Assembly (NCBI RefSeq): GCF_051235805.1
Contig: NZ_JBPNXV010000001.1
Span: forward strand, 744,001-808,000
DNA: 64,000 bases
Reading direction: 5' to 3'
DNA from: Pseudothermotoga_B sp051235805
Lineage (GTDB): Bacteria > Thermotogota > Thermotogae > Thermotogales > DSM-5069
The notes under the pieces were generated by a model. It saw only the letters and a program-made list of their open reading frames with translations, was not told the DNA's origin and did not search any database. The translations under genes were made by a program, and so were the position numbers. Below, in pieces: positions 7,869 to 16,662 of the stretch. Every line of letters begins with the position of its first letter. Within the stretch, counting starts at the first letter, position 1.

Positions 7869-8316
7869 AATCTATGTCGTGGGTAAATTGAAAGACTTTG
7901 CAAAGATTGGTGCACAAGAGTACATAAAAATGCTTTCAAAGTATGCCGATGTAAAAGTTTTAGAGCTCAAGCATACCAAGATCTCAGATGAAGATCAGAG
8001 CACTGTGAAGCAAGACAGCCAACGTTTGTTCTCTCGTTTGAAAGAATCTGATTACGTCATCTTACTCGATGAGAAGGGTGAAGAATGTGATTCATTTGGT
8101 TTTGCTAGAACTCTTGAATCTTTGATCTTGCAACACTCAAAGGTGATCTTCATTGTTGGTGGTCCTTTTGGTGTGGACAACTCTGTTAAAGAAAGGGCAG
8201 ATCGTTTGTTTTCACTCTCAAAGTTAACCATGACACACCAACTTGCTACAGTTGTTTTGCTTGAACAACTTTTCAGAGCTTTCAAGATCATCCACGGTGA
8301 AAGGTATCATTATTGA
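7858..8316 (+). CDS. rlmH: 23S rRNA (pseudouridine1915-N3)-methyltransferase
   Basis: A 152-residue SPOUT methyltransferase of normal family length. It starts MRIEIYVVGKLKD and shows the SAM-binding trefoil-knot sequence VIFIVGGPFGVD and the closing FSLSKLTMTHQLATVVLLEQLFRAFKI. The C-terminal GERYHY ends in the conserved HGxxYHY. It methylates pseudouridine 1915 in helix 69 of 23S rRNA at the ribosome. The TTG start at 7858 overlaps hutI by 11 bases; no better start is available. Confidence 0.95.
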   Translation: MRIEIYVVGKLKDFAKIGAQEYIKMLSKYADVKVLELKHTKISDEDQSTVKQDSQRLFSRLKESDYVILLDEKGEECDSFGFARTLESLILQHSKVIFIVGGPFGVDNSVKERADRLFSLSKLTMTHQLATVVLLEQLFRAFKIIHGERYHY

Positions 8317-8331
8317 GGAGGTGGTGTCAAA

Positions 8332-9624
8332 GTGGATGATCCAGCGAGTAGTATGTCGATCTTTTTCTATTTCATCTCAATAGTTGTATTGATATTTCTC
8401 TCTGGAATCTTTTCGGCATCGGAAACAGCTCTCACTTCTGTGAGTAGGCTGAAACTCTTAAAAAAGGATGAAAAGGAAAAAATCCACAGAGTGAACAGAC
8501 TTTTGACTGCTACTTTGGTTATGAACAACTTTGTAAATCTTTTGATTTCCTCAATAGCCACTCTTTTACTCGTTCGATTACTCAAAGGTGTAAGCAATGG
8601 GGTGATAGCGTTATTGGGTACCGTGTGCACTACAGTTGTTATTCTGTTGTTTGGTGAGATCACACCAAAGATCTACGCCAGAGAGTATTCGGAAAAAGTC
8701 TATGGAATGACGGAGAAAATCTTGACGTTCTTTGAAAGATTACTCAGCCCTGTGATCAAGTTCTTGCTGTTTTTGAGCAATAAGATCGTGAGGATCTTCG
8801 GTGGTGAAGCTATGGAGGATGCACCCTTCATCACCTCTGAAGACATAATCGAGGCTGTGAACATAGGAAAAGAAGACGGCACGATAGACCATCAGGAAGG
8901 GATGATTGTTCAGAGAACCTTTCAGATGAACGAGACCGCAATAAAAGAAATAATGACACCAAGGGTTGAGGTCGTTGCGGTGGAAGAAAATGCCTCTTTG
9001 TATGAATTGATGAAAGTCGTCAACGAAGAAGGCTATTCGCGCATACCTGTCTATCGTGAAGACATCGACAACATCGTAGGTGTGTGCTATGCAAAGGACG
9101 TGGTTGGTTACATCCAGGAAAACAGTGCAGAGAAGCTTCAAGAGAAAAAAGTAAAGGAAATTATGAGAGAACCAATCTTCGTTCCCGAAACGATGAGAGT
9201 CGGCACTTTGCTCAAAATCTTCAAAGAGAAAAAGGTGCACATTGCTATCGTTGTGGATGAATTCGGTGGAACGGCTGGCATAGTGACCTTAGAGGACATC
9301 CTCGAGGAACTGATCGGTGAAATCATGGACGAGTACGATTACGATGAGATGAGTGGTATCAGAAAGATGAGTGAAAACAGTTATCTTGTCAACGCAACTA
9401 CGCCCATAAACGATCTCGAACGAGAGCTTGGTGTATATTTTGAAGAGACAGAACACGAGACACTGGCAGGTTATCTATTGGAACTCTTTCAGAGGATACC
9501 CACAGTGGGTGAAGAAATAGACGTAGGGCAATTTCATTTCAGAATCGTTGCGGCAACGAAGAACAGAATCGAACGAGTCTTGATGACTATCAAACGAGGT
9601 GATAACACTGTTCAAGAGAGATGA
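8332..9624 (+). CDS. CNNM/CorC-family membrane protein (hemolysin-like)
   Basis: A 430-residue protein with four parts: an N-terminal DUF21/CNNM membrane domain with four helices (about residues 5-150, including SGIFSASETALTSVSR and FGEITPKIYARE), a pair of CBS domains (about 200-330, with MTPRVEVVAVEENA and IVVDEFGGTAGIVTLEDILEELIGEI), and a C-terminal CorC/HlyC domain (LVNATTPINDLERELG). Relatives are linked to magnesium or other cation transport, with adenosine ligands bound by CBS. GTG at 8332 follows GAGGAGGTGG. It overlaps the cdd frame by 26 bases and is part of the long plus-strand gene run. Confidence 0.9.
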   Translation: MDDPASSMSIFFYFISIVVLIFLSGIFSASETALTSVSRLKLLKKDEKEKIHRVNRLLTATLVMNNFVNLLISSIATLLLVRLLKGVSNGVIALLGTVCTTVVILLFGEITPKIYAREYSEKVYGMTEKILTFFERLLSPVIKFLLFLSNKIVRIFGGEAMEDAPFITSEDIIEAVNIGKEDGTIDHQEGMIVQRTFQMNETAIKEIMTPRVEVVAVEENASLYELMKVVNEEGYSRIPVYREDIDNIVGVCYAKDVVGYIQENSAEKLQEKKVKEIMREPIFVPETMRVGTLLKIFKEKKVHIAIVVDEFGGTAGIVTLEDILEELIGEIMDEYDYDEMSGIRKMSENSYLVNATTPINDLERELGVYFEETEHETLAGYLLELFQRIPTVGEEIDVGQFHFRIVAATKNRIERVLMTIKRGDNTVQER

Positions 9625-9997
9625 AGAACTCATCGAATTGGCAATCGAAGCCATGAAGAACGCCTATGTTCCATATTCTGGTTTTCGAGTAGGAGCTGTT
9701 GTCCTTACAAAAAGTGGGGAGCTTTTCACTGGTTGCAACGTAGAAAACTCCTCATATGGTCTAACGATCTGTGCAGAGAGGGTTGCCATCTTTAAAGCTG
9801 TGGCAGCAGGCGAGCGCGAAATAGAAAAACTCGTTGTCGTGGCAGACACACCAGAACCAGTCAGTCCATGTGGCGCTTGTCGCCAGGTCATGAGTGAGTT
9901 TGGTGACTTTCAAGTGATCCTCGCCAATCTCAAAGGAACATTCAAAGTGACAAAGGTCAGCGAACTGCTTCCTCATGCTTTCAAGCTCCAGAGGTGA
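9599..9997 (+). CDS. cdd: cytidine deaminase
   Basis: A 132-residue zinc deaminase of the homotetrameric class. The catalytic motif CNVENSSYGLTICAERVAI carries the zinc-binding cysteine and the proton-shuttling CAE glutamate; the other zinc ligands are in SPCGACRQV (PCxxC). It converts cytidine and deoxycytidine to uridine and deoxyuridine in pyrimidine salvage. The start is not certain: GTG at 9599 lies close to the AACGAGG site and overlaps the CorC-family gene. The stop at 9995-9997 lies 5 bases before the era start. Confidence 0.93.
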   Translation: MITLFKRDEELIELAIEAMKNAYVPYSGFRVGAVVLTKSGELFTGCNVENSSYGLTICAERVAIFKAVAAGEREIEKLVVVADTPEPVSPCGACRQVMSEFGDFQVILANLKGTFKVTKVSELLPHAFKLQR

Positions 9998-10002
9998 GAG
10001 TT

Positions 10003-10899
10003 TTGAGATCTGGATTCGTCACTCTTGTTGGGAGACCGAATGTCGGTAAATCGAGTCTCGTCAACGCCTTTTTCGGCAGAAAGGTACTGATAGTCTCTGA
10101 CAAACCTCAGACTACACGCAACAAAATCAGTTGTATTTACACAGACGATGATTGTCAAATAGTTTTCACAGATACTCCTGGTATACACAAACCAATTCAC
10201 AGGCTCGGTGAGTTCATGGTCAAGGTAGCGATTCAAGCTATGAAAGGCTGTGATCTAATTCTCTTCGTTGTAGATGCATCGAAGGGGTATTCTGAACCAG
10301 AGAAGAGAATCTGCGATTTACTTCGCAGGTCTAATACCAACACATTCTTGGTTGTGAACAAGATCGATCTTGTTAAGGATTCAAAAGAGATCGAAAGGAT
10401 AGTTCACAATGAGTGCAATCTTTTCAGCAAGAGTTTTTTCACAAGCGTTGTACAAAACCAAGGAGTAGTTGAACTTTTCGAGGCCATCAAAGCGGCAATG
10501 CCTGAAGGACCTATGTACTTTCCAAAAGAGATGCTCACCGATAGACCGATCTCCTTTCAGGCTGCCGAGTTGATACGCGAGAAGGTTTTATTACTCACGA
10601 GAGATGAAGTTCCACACTGTGTTGCAGTTATCGTCGACGAGGTAACAGAGAAGGAGAACTTGCTCTACATCGCCGCAACCATATATGTCGAGAGAGATTC
10701 TCAAAAGGGTATATTAATAGGCAAGAACGGTTCTATGATCAAGCAGATAGGTACGCTTGCTCGAATGGAGATCGAGTCAATTGCTGATAGGAAAGTCTAT
10801 CTCGATCTTCACGTGAAGGTGAAAAAGAATTGGCGAGACAAAGATTTCATCATTTTGAACGAGATAGGAATGAAAGACGAGATAGATCAAGGAGGGTAG
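10003..10899 (+). CDS. era: GTPase Era
   Basis: A 298-residue GTPase with G1 GRPNVGKSS, switch TTR in KPQTTRNK, G3 DTPGIH, G4 NKID and a C-terminal KH RNA-binding domain including ILIGKNGSMIKQIG. It binds the 3' end of 16S rRNA and helps mature the small ribosomal subunit. I take TTG at 10003 because GAGGTGAG lies six bases upstream; the GTG at 9994 is inside that site. The stop is 2 bases before the racemase gene. Confidence 0.96.
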   Translation: MRSGFVTLVGRPNVGKSSLVNAFFGRKVLIVSDKPQTTRNKISCIYTDDDCQIVFTDTPGIHKPIHRLGEFMVKVAIQAMKGCDLILFVVDASKGYSEPEKRICDLLRRSNTNTFLVVNKIDLVKDSKEIERIVHNECNLFSKSFFTSVVQNQGVVELFEAIKAAMPEGPMYFPKEMLTDRPISFQAAELIREKVLLLTRDEVPHCVAVIVDEVTEKENLLYIAATIYVERDSQKGILIGKNGSMIKQIGTLARMEIESIADRKVYLDLHVKVKKNWRDKDFIILNEIGMKDEIDQGG

Positions 10900-10901
10900 A
10901 G

Positions 10902-11975
10902 ATGCCAAAGCTGTACATAAACCTCGAGTCTATAAAAGAGAACACTCAGAGAATCTTTGAAAGATGTCATCGATCAAGTGTAGAACTCGTAGGGGTCACG
11001 AAGGTAAGCTTGGGAGATCCACAGATAGCAAAGGTCATGAGAGAAGCTGGGGTCAAAATCATAGGCGATTCGAGAGTTGAGAACATCGAAAGGATGCTAC
11101 AAGCTGGTATAGATGGTCCTTTCATGATGCTTCGAATTCCCCCAAGGGAAGAGTTGCAAAAGATAGTGAAATTGTGTGAATACGTTCTCGTTTCAGAGTT
11201 GAAAACAGTTCAATGGATAGAAGAGATCTCAGGCAAGCTGAACAAGTCTGTCTCTTTGATATACATGGTAGATGTCGGTGATCTCAGAGAAGGTGTTTGG
11301 TACAAAGAGGCAGTTGAAGAGATCGTTCAAGCTATTAGACTCACCAAAAAGGCAAAGATCATCGGCATCGGGACCAACTTAGGTTGTTACGGTGGTGTAA
11401 TTCCCTCAGTGAAGAACATGAGTACGCTCGTTGAAATCAAAGATTTAGTTGAGAAAAAAGTTTCCTATCAGTTGACAGTTGTTTCTGGTGGTAACACATC
11501 TGCACTCAGATTGCTCGAAGACAACTCTTTGCCTTTCGGTGTGAACCAATACAGAATAGGTGAGGCAATTTTCTTGGGGAGTGATGTCACAAATAACAGA
11601 GTTATCGATTGGTTGAGACAAGATACCGTACTTTTAGAGGCTCAAGTCATAGAGGTGAAGACAAAACCTTCAGTTCCAGAAGGTGAGATCGGTCAAGATG
11701 CCTTTGGCAGAAAACCAACCTTCAAGAACAAAGGCTTGCGCAGACGGGCAATATTAGCCCTCGGAGAACAAGATGTTGCTTCGACAGGTTTGAAACCACT
11801 TGAATCTGGTATTGAGGTGATACACGCTTCAAGTGACCACACTATAGTTGACATCACCGATGCAAATAGAGAGATCGCCATCGGTGATACCATCACCTTT
11901 TCTTTGAGTTACGGTGCTCTGCTCAGGGCGATGACATGCCCGCATGTGCAAAAACTCTATCAACAGGGGGAGTGA
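10902..11975 (+). CDS. PLP-dependent alanine/ornithine racemase-family protein
   Basis: A 357-residue fold-type III PLP enzyme. The lysine that would bind PLP is in VELVGVTKVSLGDP (about residue 30); other family features are the IGDSRVENIE segment, VSGGNTSAL and YRIGEAIFLG, followed by a C-terminal beta domain. It lacks the length and dimer features of biosynthetic Alr and groups better with ornithine/lysine-type racemases used in amino-acid fermentation. The exact substrate cannot be read from sequence. ATG at 10902 follows AAGGAGGG, 2 bases after era. Its place in a run with histidine-degradation genes suggests amino-acid catabolism. Confidence 0.82.
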   Translation: MPKLYINLESIKENTQRIFERCHRSSVELVGVTKVSLGDPQIAKVMREAGVKIIGDSRVENIERMLQAGIDGPFMMLRIPPREELQKIVKLCEYVLVSELKTVQWIEEISGKLNKSVSLIYMVDVGDLREGVWYKEAVEEIVQAIRLTKKAKIIGIGTNLGCYGGVIPSVKNMSTLVEIKDLVEKKVSYQLTVVSGGNTSALRLLEDNSLPFGVNQYRIGEAIFLGSDVTNNRVIDWLRQDTVLLEAQVIEVKTKPSVPEGEIGQDAFGRKPTFKNKGLRRRAILALGEQDVASTGLKPLESGIEVIHASSDHTIVDITDANREIAIGDTITFSLSYGALLRAMTCPHVQKLYQQGE

Positions 11976-11977
11976 AC

Positions 11978-13339
11978 ATGGCTTTTCTGGGCGAAAGGTA
12001 TCTACTCACAAATGAAAGCGCTGTGGAATTGTACGAAGCGGTGAAAGATCTTCCAATAGTCGATGCCCACAATCATGGAGATGTAAAGGAGATCGTTGAA
12101 AACAAGGGTTGGAATGATATATGGGAGGTGGAAGCAGCCACCGACCATTATGTGTGGGAATTGATGAGGCGTAGGGGTGTATCAGAGGAGAAGATAACTG
12201 GCACTGCTTCAAATTGCGAAAAATGGCTTGCTTTGTCTGAAGTTTTCCCCAAATTCATCGGCAATCCAACCTACGAATGGATTCATCTTGATCTGAAAAG
12301 GCGTTTTGGTATAGAAGAAGTTATTTCAAAAGAAACAGCCGATTTGATCTGGCAGAAGACCAAGGATATTCTGAAAGAACCAAGAATGAAACCGCAAGCA
12401 CTCTTGAAAGAAATGGGTGTACAGGTGATGTGCACTACAGATGATCCAACCTCTGATTTGCGCTATCACAAGATGGCATCTGAATCAATCGAGGGTATAA
12501 GAATACTTCCAACCTGGCGTCCAGACAGAGCTTGCAGAATAGACAGAAGCGATTGGAAAAAGTTTCTTGTCGATCTTTCTCAGGCTACAAATATCGACGC
12601 TAATACTTTCAAAGGTTTCCTCGATGCGCTGAAAAGGACTCACGATTATTTCGATGAACTTGGTTGTGTCTGCAGTGATCATGCATTGCTATATCCTGTA
12701 GCGAGATACGTGAAAGAGGATCGCGCACAAGAGATATTCAACAGGGCACTTAAGCAAGAGATCACAAAAGAAGAGTTTCTCGATTTCCAATCTTATATGC
12801 TTTACTTTTTTGCACAACTTGATTTTGAGAAGAACTGGAAGATGCAACTACACATAGGAGCACTGAGAGATTACAGAGACAAGCTCTTCGAAAGACTTGG
12901 ACCAGATAGCGGTGGAGATATCAGTGCTGGGTATGTGGATGTTGCAACTGGTATGAGAGAGTTTTTCAATGCCTTTGATGGAAAGACCAGCTTTGTACTC
13001 TATTGTTTGGACATGAGTTATCTTTCAGTCATGGCAACGATCGCGAGGGCTTTTGAGAATGTTTTTCTGGGAGCGCCGTGGTGGTTCAACGACAGTCCTT
13101 TTGGAATGCAGCTACAGTTGCAATACATAGCATCAGTGGATTTGCTCAGCAACTTTGTTGGGATGGTTACAGATTCAAGAAAGCTCATGTCTTATGGCTC
13201 AAGAACAGAGATGTTCAGACGCATTCTTTGCAATGTAGTTGGAGAGATGGTTGAAAGAGGACAAGTGCCACTGAAAGAAGCACTTGAATTGTGTGTTGAG
13301 CTTTCCTACACAAGGCCAAAGGAGTTTTTCTTTGGTTGA
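11978..13339 (+). CDS. uxaC: uronate (glucuronate/galacturonate) isomerase
   Basis: A 453-residue amidohydrolase-superfamily isomerase of normal length. Key stretches are IVDAHNHGD with the metal-binding HxH, CTTDDP, LRYHK, ILPTWRPDRAC, CSDHAL, LHIGALRDY, and the terminal LSYTRPKEFF. It interconverts D-glucuronate and D-fructuronate, or D-galacturonate and D-tagaturonate, the first intracellular step of uronate use. ATG at 11978 follows CAGGGGGAG. It is separated from the second uronate gene set (IolB-like, KduD, TRAP transporter at 34-39 kb) but fits the same catabolic theme. Confidence 0.95.
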   Translation: MAFLGERYLLTNESAVELYEAVKDLPIVDAHNHGDVKEIVENKGWNDIWEVEAATDHYVWELMRRRGVSEEKITGTASNCEKWLALSEVFPKFIGNPTYEWIHLDLKRRFGIEEVISKETADLIWQKTKDILKEPRMKPQALLKEMGVQVMCTTDDPTSDLRYHKMASESIEGIRILPTWRPDRACRIDRSDWKKFLVDLSQATNIDANTFKGFLDALKRTHDYFDELGCVCSDHALLYPVARYVKEDRAQEIFNRALKQEITKEEFLDFQSYMLYFFAQLDFEKNWKMQLHIGALRDYRDKLFERLGPDSGGDISAGYVDVATGMREFFNAFDGKTSFVLYCLDMSYLSVMATIARAFENVFLGAPWWFNDSPFGMQLQLQYIASVDLLSNFVGMVTDSRKLMSYGSRTEMFRRILCNVVGEMVERGQVPLKEALELCVELSYTRPKEFFFG

Positions 13340-13363
13340 TCTTTTCAAAAGAGGTGAACGGTG

Positions 13364-13519
13364 GTGGAATACACCGAGGCAGACAAAAAGAAGATCGAGA
13401 AAAAGTTGAAAGAAGGTTATGAGCTGGTAGAAATTGTCGAGAAAAACAAAGACAGGTATGCGATCTTTCAAAAGAACGAACAATATGTGGCGGTGAAGCT
13501 TTCTAAGAAAAAGGTATGA
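13364..13519 (+). CDS. small lysine-rich hypothetical protein (51 aa)
   Basis: A 51-codon frame beginning GTG at 13364 behind GAGGTGA (13351-13357), ending at 13517-13519 where its TGA overlaps the ATG of the plsY-like relic. The product (MEYTEADKKKIEKKLKEGYE...) is highly charged, with about a quarter lysine, and would form one helix plus a short two-strand unit (DRYAIFQKNEQYVAVKLSK). I recognise no family. Coupling to uxaC upstream and plsY downstream suggests it is a real gene. Confidence 0.6.
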   Translation: MEYTEADKKKIEKKLKEGYELVEIVEKNKDRYAIFQKNEQYVAVKLSKKKV

Positions 13520-14571
13520 TATGGTTTCCACTGGTTATTGGCTATCTGCTCGGTAGCTTCTTACCCGCTTATTTTCTAACGAAATGGATCATAGGTGTGG
13601 ACATACGCATCATACCGGTACCACAAATATATACAGATAAGCACGCTTCACGCCCGCTTTATTGACTGGCACTTACGATGTACTCAAGGGTATTCTTGCA
13701 GTGTCTATGTCAAGTTCTTTTGGCTATCATGAGACGATTTCTCATCTGAGCGGTCTTTGTGCGGTTGCAGGCCATGTTTTTCCCTTTTATCTTGGTTTTC
13801 GCGGAGGAAATGGAGCCGCAACGAGCGTTGGACTGTTGTTGTTCATGCTGTGGAAGATTGCCACAATGGTTCAATTGAGTACACTCCTTTCAGACTTTCT
13901 CATATTGCTTTCGATAGTATTGGTTTTCTATTTTTGTACAAAGAAAGGCGATATAATTGGACTTTTCGTTTTACCAGCTTTGGCACTCTTGATAGCCATC
14001 AGAATCAATTTTTCGCAAAGTTGGTTCACAGACACGTTGATAGGTATACTTTCATAAATCTCAAGAATATTTCTCAGGAAAAACTATTCACACTTAGAGA
14101 AGATACTCGCCCTTGGAGAGTCTACATTAGGCCTTTTTCGATGATACTGCTTTCCCTAAGTCTAATCACCACACGCAGAGGCTTTCTGACTTTAACGGGG
14201 ACTGTTTTGTTGATTTTTCTCACAGTAGATGTCGCGCGCTTGTTGGCTAATCGTCACTTTCCTAAGAGTTTACACACCCGGCTTTATAGAGAAAGTGAAA
14301 AAGGAAAGATCTCTTCCATGTCGTTCTTTCTACTGGGAATCTTCATCTCTTTAAGGTTGTTCAACAAAACAGTTAAAGGATCACTCACAGATTTTGTAAT
14401 CTGTTGTATGCTGCATATCTATTTGGCACGCTCAGAATCGTTGACTTTCACACTGGCTTGATTGGTGCCGTTGCCGCCACAGTCAGCGAACTTTTGCCAA
14501 TAGACGTCAACGACAATCTCTCGGTTCCACTTCTTTCTGCCTTGGTGATGAGTTTATCAAGATTGCTGTGA
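13519..14571 (+). pseudogene. decayed PlsY acyltransferase fused to a DGK1/SEC59-like polyprenol kinase
   Basis: Pieces of one membrane protein follow each other in changing frames. From 13519, MIWFPLVIGYLLGSFLPAYF...GVDIR is the PlsY N-terminus. The frame then shifts near 13610 (GTTNIYR, followed by a TAA at about 13638) and runs on as TPALLTGTYDVLKGILAV...AGHVFPFYLGFRGGNGAAT, the PlsY core. After about 14060 another frame gives RHFPKSLHTRLYRESEKG, and from 14401 a third gives GLIGAVAATVSELLP and NLSVPLLSALVM, both typical of the DGK1/VTE5/SEC59 CTP-dependent lipid kinases. PlsY makes lysophosphatidate from acyl-phosphate; the kinase part would phosphorylate a lipid alcohol. Several frameshifts and a stop mean no intact product, unless the assembly is wrong here. 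Confidence 0.8.
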
Positions 14572-15132
14572 ACCTTGGTATTCCGATGGCATGCACAAAA
14601 TCTTTCCTATTTTCAAATCAAGCATTCTTGAGGAATTTGCCGGCTTTATCACCATTGCAGTGTCTAAGCCTTTACTCGATCCACCACACGCAACAACCCA
14701 TTCATCGCAGCGAACCAAGCCTGCATCAGCAGCCATGAGGGTTATTTCAACGCAGACCTTAACACCCTGGCTGAACAATCTCAGTGTGTTGGCTATGATC
14801 TCTGCTGTGTGTATGCCGTTGTACTCTCTGCGAAAAGCCCTTTCTACTCCCGATAAAACATGTGTAGCGCTGTGAACGAAATGTCCCCTTGCAAGAAGTT
14901 GTTCTCTCACCTGCTGGGAAAACTCATCTTGGTTTGGTTCTTTGAACCCAACATGGTGTGTTACAACGATCAATTTAACGTTATCTGGAACCATTTCAAG
15001 AGCTGCTTTCGCACTTTCTCCCCTTGTTGATGATATGATCATCTTTTTCAATCCAGCAGCCTTGAGTTCCGCAAATGCTATTTTCAGAGTTTCAGCTGTA
15101 TTTGCCTCACCCTTCTGTGGGAAGAGTACCAT
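14557..15132 (-). CDS. pyruvate kinase C-terminal (alpha/beta) domain-like protein
   Basis: A 191-residue stand-alone protein resembling the pyruvate kinase C-terminal domain. It has a Rossmann-like start with KKMIISSTRGESAKAALEM, VKLIVVTHHVGF, a central VCVEITLMAADAGLV, and DEWVVACGGSSKGLDTAMVIKPA. It lacks the catalytic barrel of pyruvate kinase, so it is not that enzyme; the role of these proteins is unknown, and a small-molecule binding function is likely. ATG at 15132 has GAGGTGA six bases upstream; the GTG at 15141 is in that site. It converges on the plsY-like relic with a 15-base overlap. Confidence 0.8.
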   Translation of the reverse strand: MVLFPQKGEANTAETLKIAFAELKAAGLKKMIISSTRGESAKAALEMVPDNVKLIVVTHHVGFKEPNQDEFSQQVREQLLARGHFVHSATHVLSGVERAFRREYNGIHTAEIIANTLRLFSQGVKVCVEITLMAADAGLVRCDEWVVACGGSSKGLDTAMVIKPANSSRMLDLKIGKILCMPSEYQGSQQS

Positions 15133-15324
15133 TCTACTCACCTCACATAAATTCTACACGATGGTTTGGAGATTTTGTAATGTCTTTGTGGATGATACAA
15201 GTAAATACAGATAATTATATGTAGTTAGGATTGAAAATAACCAATAGACATCTATAAAGTAAAAAAGGATTTCTATTATCTATAATTATTTTATAGCGTT
15301 GTTCGTATTATAGTATGCCAATTA

Positions 15325-15908
15325 GAAGCAGAAAAAGAAGCCTTAAAATATTTGAAAAATGAAAAGTTCAGTTCTAACGAAGTAATAAAAGTATGGAGAG
15401 AGGCATTTCAAAAATTTAAAACAAAAAAGGGCGCAAGGGCATCTATCGAGGCATTACTAAAGAGAGTGAATAATGGGAACCATTTAGGGACAATTAATCC
15501 ATTAGTTGATATTTATAACTGTATTTCATTAAGATATGCATTGCCCTGTGGAGGGGAGGATATTGATAAATTTGTTGGAGATATACGGCTGACTAAAGCA
15601 GTTGGAAATGAAAATTTTGTTACATTAGGGACAGAAAAAAGTGAACCACCCTATGAAGGTGAAATAGTATATTATATAAAGATAATGAAGGAGCAATTTG
15701 CAGGTGCTGGAATTGGCGTGAATCTGTAAGAACTATGCTTACTGAAAATACAAAGAATGCTTTTTTATGCATTGAATTAGTTGACGAAAAAAGAACAGAA
15801 GATTTTGAAAATGCTTTAAAAGATTTAGCAAAAACAGTACAGGATAATTTAGGTGGGATATGTAAGATTTCGATTCTTGATATTAAAAATAGAGAAATAA
15901 TAATATAG
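15325..15908 (+). pseudogene. B3/4 (PheT-like) domain protein, C-terminal part, frameshifted
   Basis: From about 15328 the frame encodes AEKEALKYLKNEKF...KVWREAFQKFKTKKGARASIEALLKRV...YNCISLRYALPCGGEDID, the B3/4 domain shared with phenylalanyl-tRNA synthetase beta. Near 15677 two extra bases (tattatataaag) change the frame; shifted, the text continues DNEGAICRCWNWRESVRTML...DNLGGICKISILD to TAG at 15906-15908. No start codon precedes the first part. The missing 43-residue N-terminus is found at 18027-18155, downstream rather than upstream. Such stand-alone B3/4 proteins may edit mischarged tRNA or bind amino acids; this copy is broken. Confidence 0.8.
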
Positions 15909-15926
15909 TTTGAGGAGGAGAATGTG

Positions 15927-16619
15927 ATGGGTATTTTCAGTTATAAAGATATTTATATTGAAGATGGAAAAAGGGTTTTAGAAGTGAACATACTCCCAGA
16001 AAAGTATTGTAACTTTGATTGCATATTCTGCCCTATTGGAAGATCCTATAATAAGGTAGATACACCTCAGTCCTTTGATGATATGGATAGTTCAATAAAC
16101 GAATTAGAAACTATAATAGAAAATAATATTATAGATTTAGTTTTTATTAACTCAAAAGGAGAAGCTTTGGTAAATAACAAAATTGATAGTATTATTGATA
16201 AAATAAAAAGCAAAGGAGCAAAAGTAAGGTTATTTTCTAATGGTTATTTATTAGGCAGAGATGAATATATAAAAATTGCTAATAAATGTGATGAGGTTGT
16301 TGGAGAAATAAAAGTAATAACAGAAGAAGATTTTCAAAAAATCCAAAGGCCCATTGAAGGATATACACTAAAAGAATATATTTCAAACATGGTTTTTTTT
16401 AATAAACAATATAAAGGAAAATTTATATTAGAAATTACTATTCTTAAAGGGTATAACGATGATGCAGATTCAATTAACAAGATGAAAAATATTATTAAGG
16501 AAATATCTCCCGACAAGATAATTATTGCACGAATGGAGGATGAAAGATTTAAGAAAAAATTTGGTATTACTGATGAAAGATTTATTGAAATTTCAAATGC
16601 ATTGCTTAATATTAAGTAA
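15927..16619 (+). CDS. radical SAM protein
   Basis: A 230-residue protein with the iron-sulfur cluster motif CNFDCIFC (C-x3-C-x2-C, about residues 30-37) preceded by VNILPEKY, and a glycine-containing strand (FINSKGEAL) expected to touch S-adenosylmethionine. It is short, covering the core barrel without an auxiliary cluster domain. The substrate is unknown. Either GTG 15924 or ATG 15927 works behind GAGGAGGAG. Base composition is very AT-rich and unlike that of flanking Thermotogales genes, which suggests transfer from a low-GC firmicute. It starts 18 bases after the B3/4 stop, so the two were probably an operon. Confidence 0.85.
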   Translation: MGIFSYKDIYIEDGKRVLEVNILPEKYCNFDCIFCPIGRSYNKVDTPQSFDDMDSSINELETIIENNIIDLVFINSKGEALVNNKIDSIIDKIKSKGAKVRLFSNGYLLGRDEYIKIANKCDEVVGEIKVITEEDFQKIQRPIEGYTLKEYISNMVFFNKQYKGKFILEITILKGYNDDADSINKMKNIIKEISPDKIIIARMEDERFKKKFGITDERFIEISNALLNIK

Positions 16620-16662
16620 TGCTTGTATAAAAATAATAATCTTTATAAAAAGGAATGAAATC

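Noticed and set aside
13757..14461. 234-codon frame as an independent gene
   Set aside because: Its first half overlaps the PlsY motifs in another frame and its second half continues the lipid-kinase motifs; it is one segment of the broken fusion.
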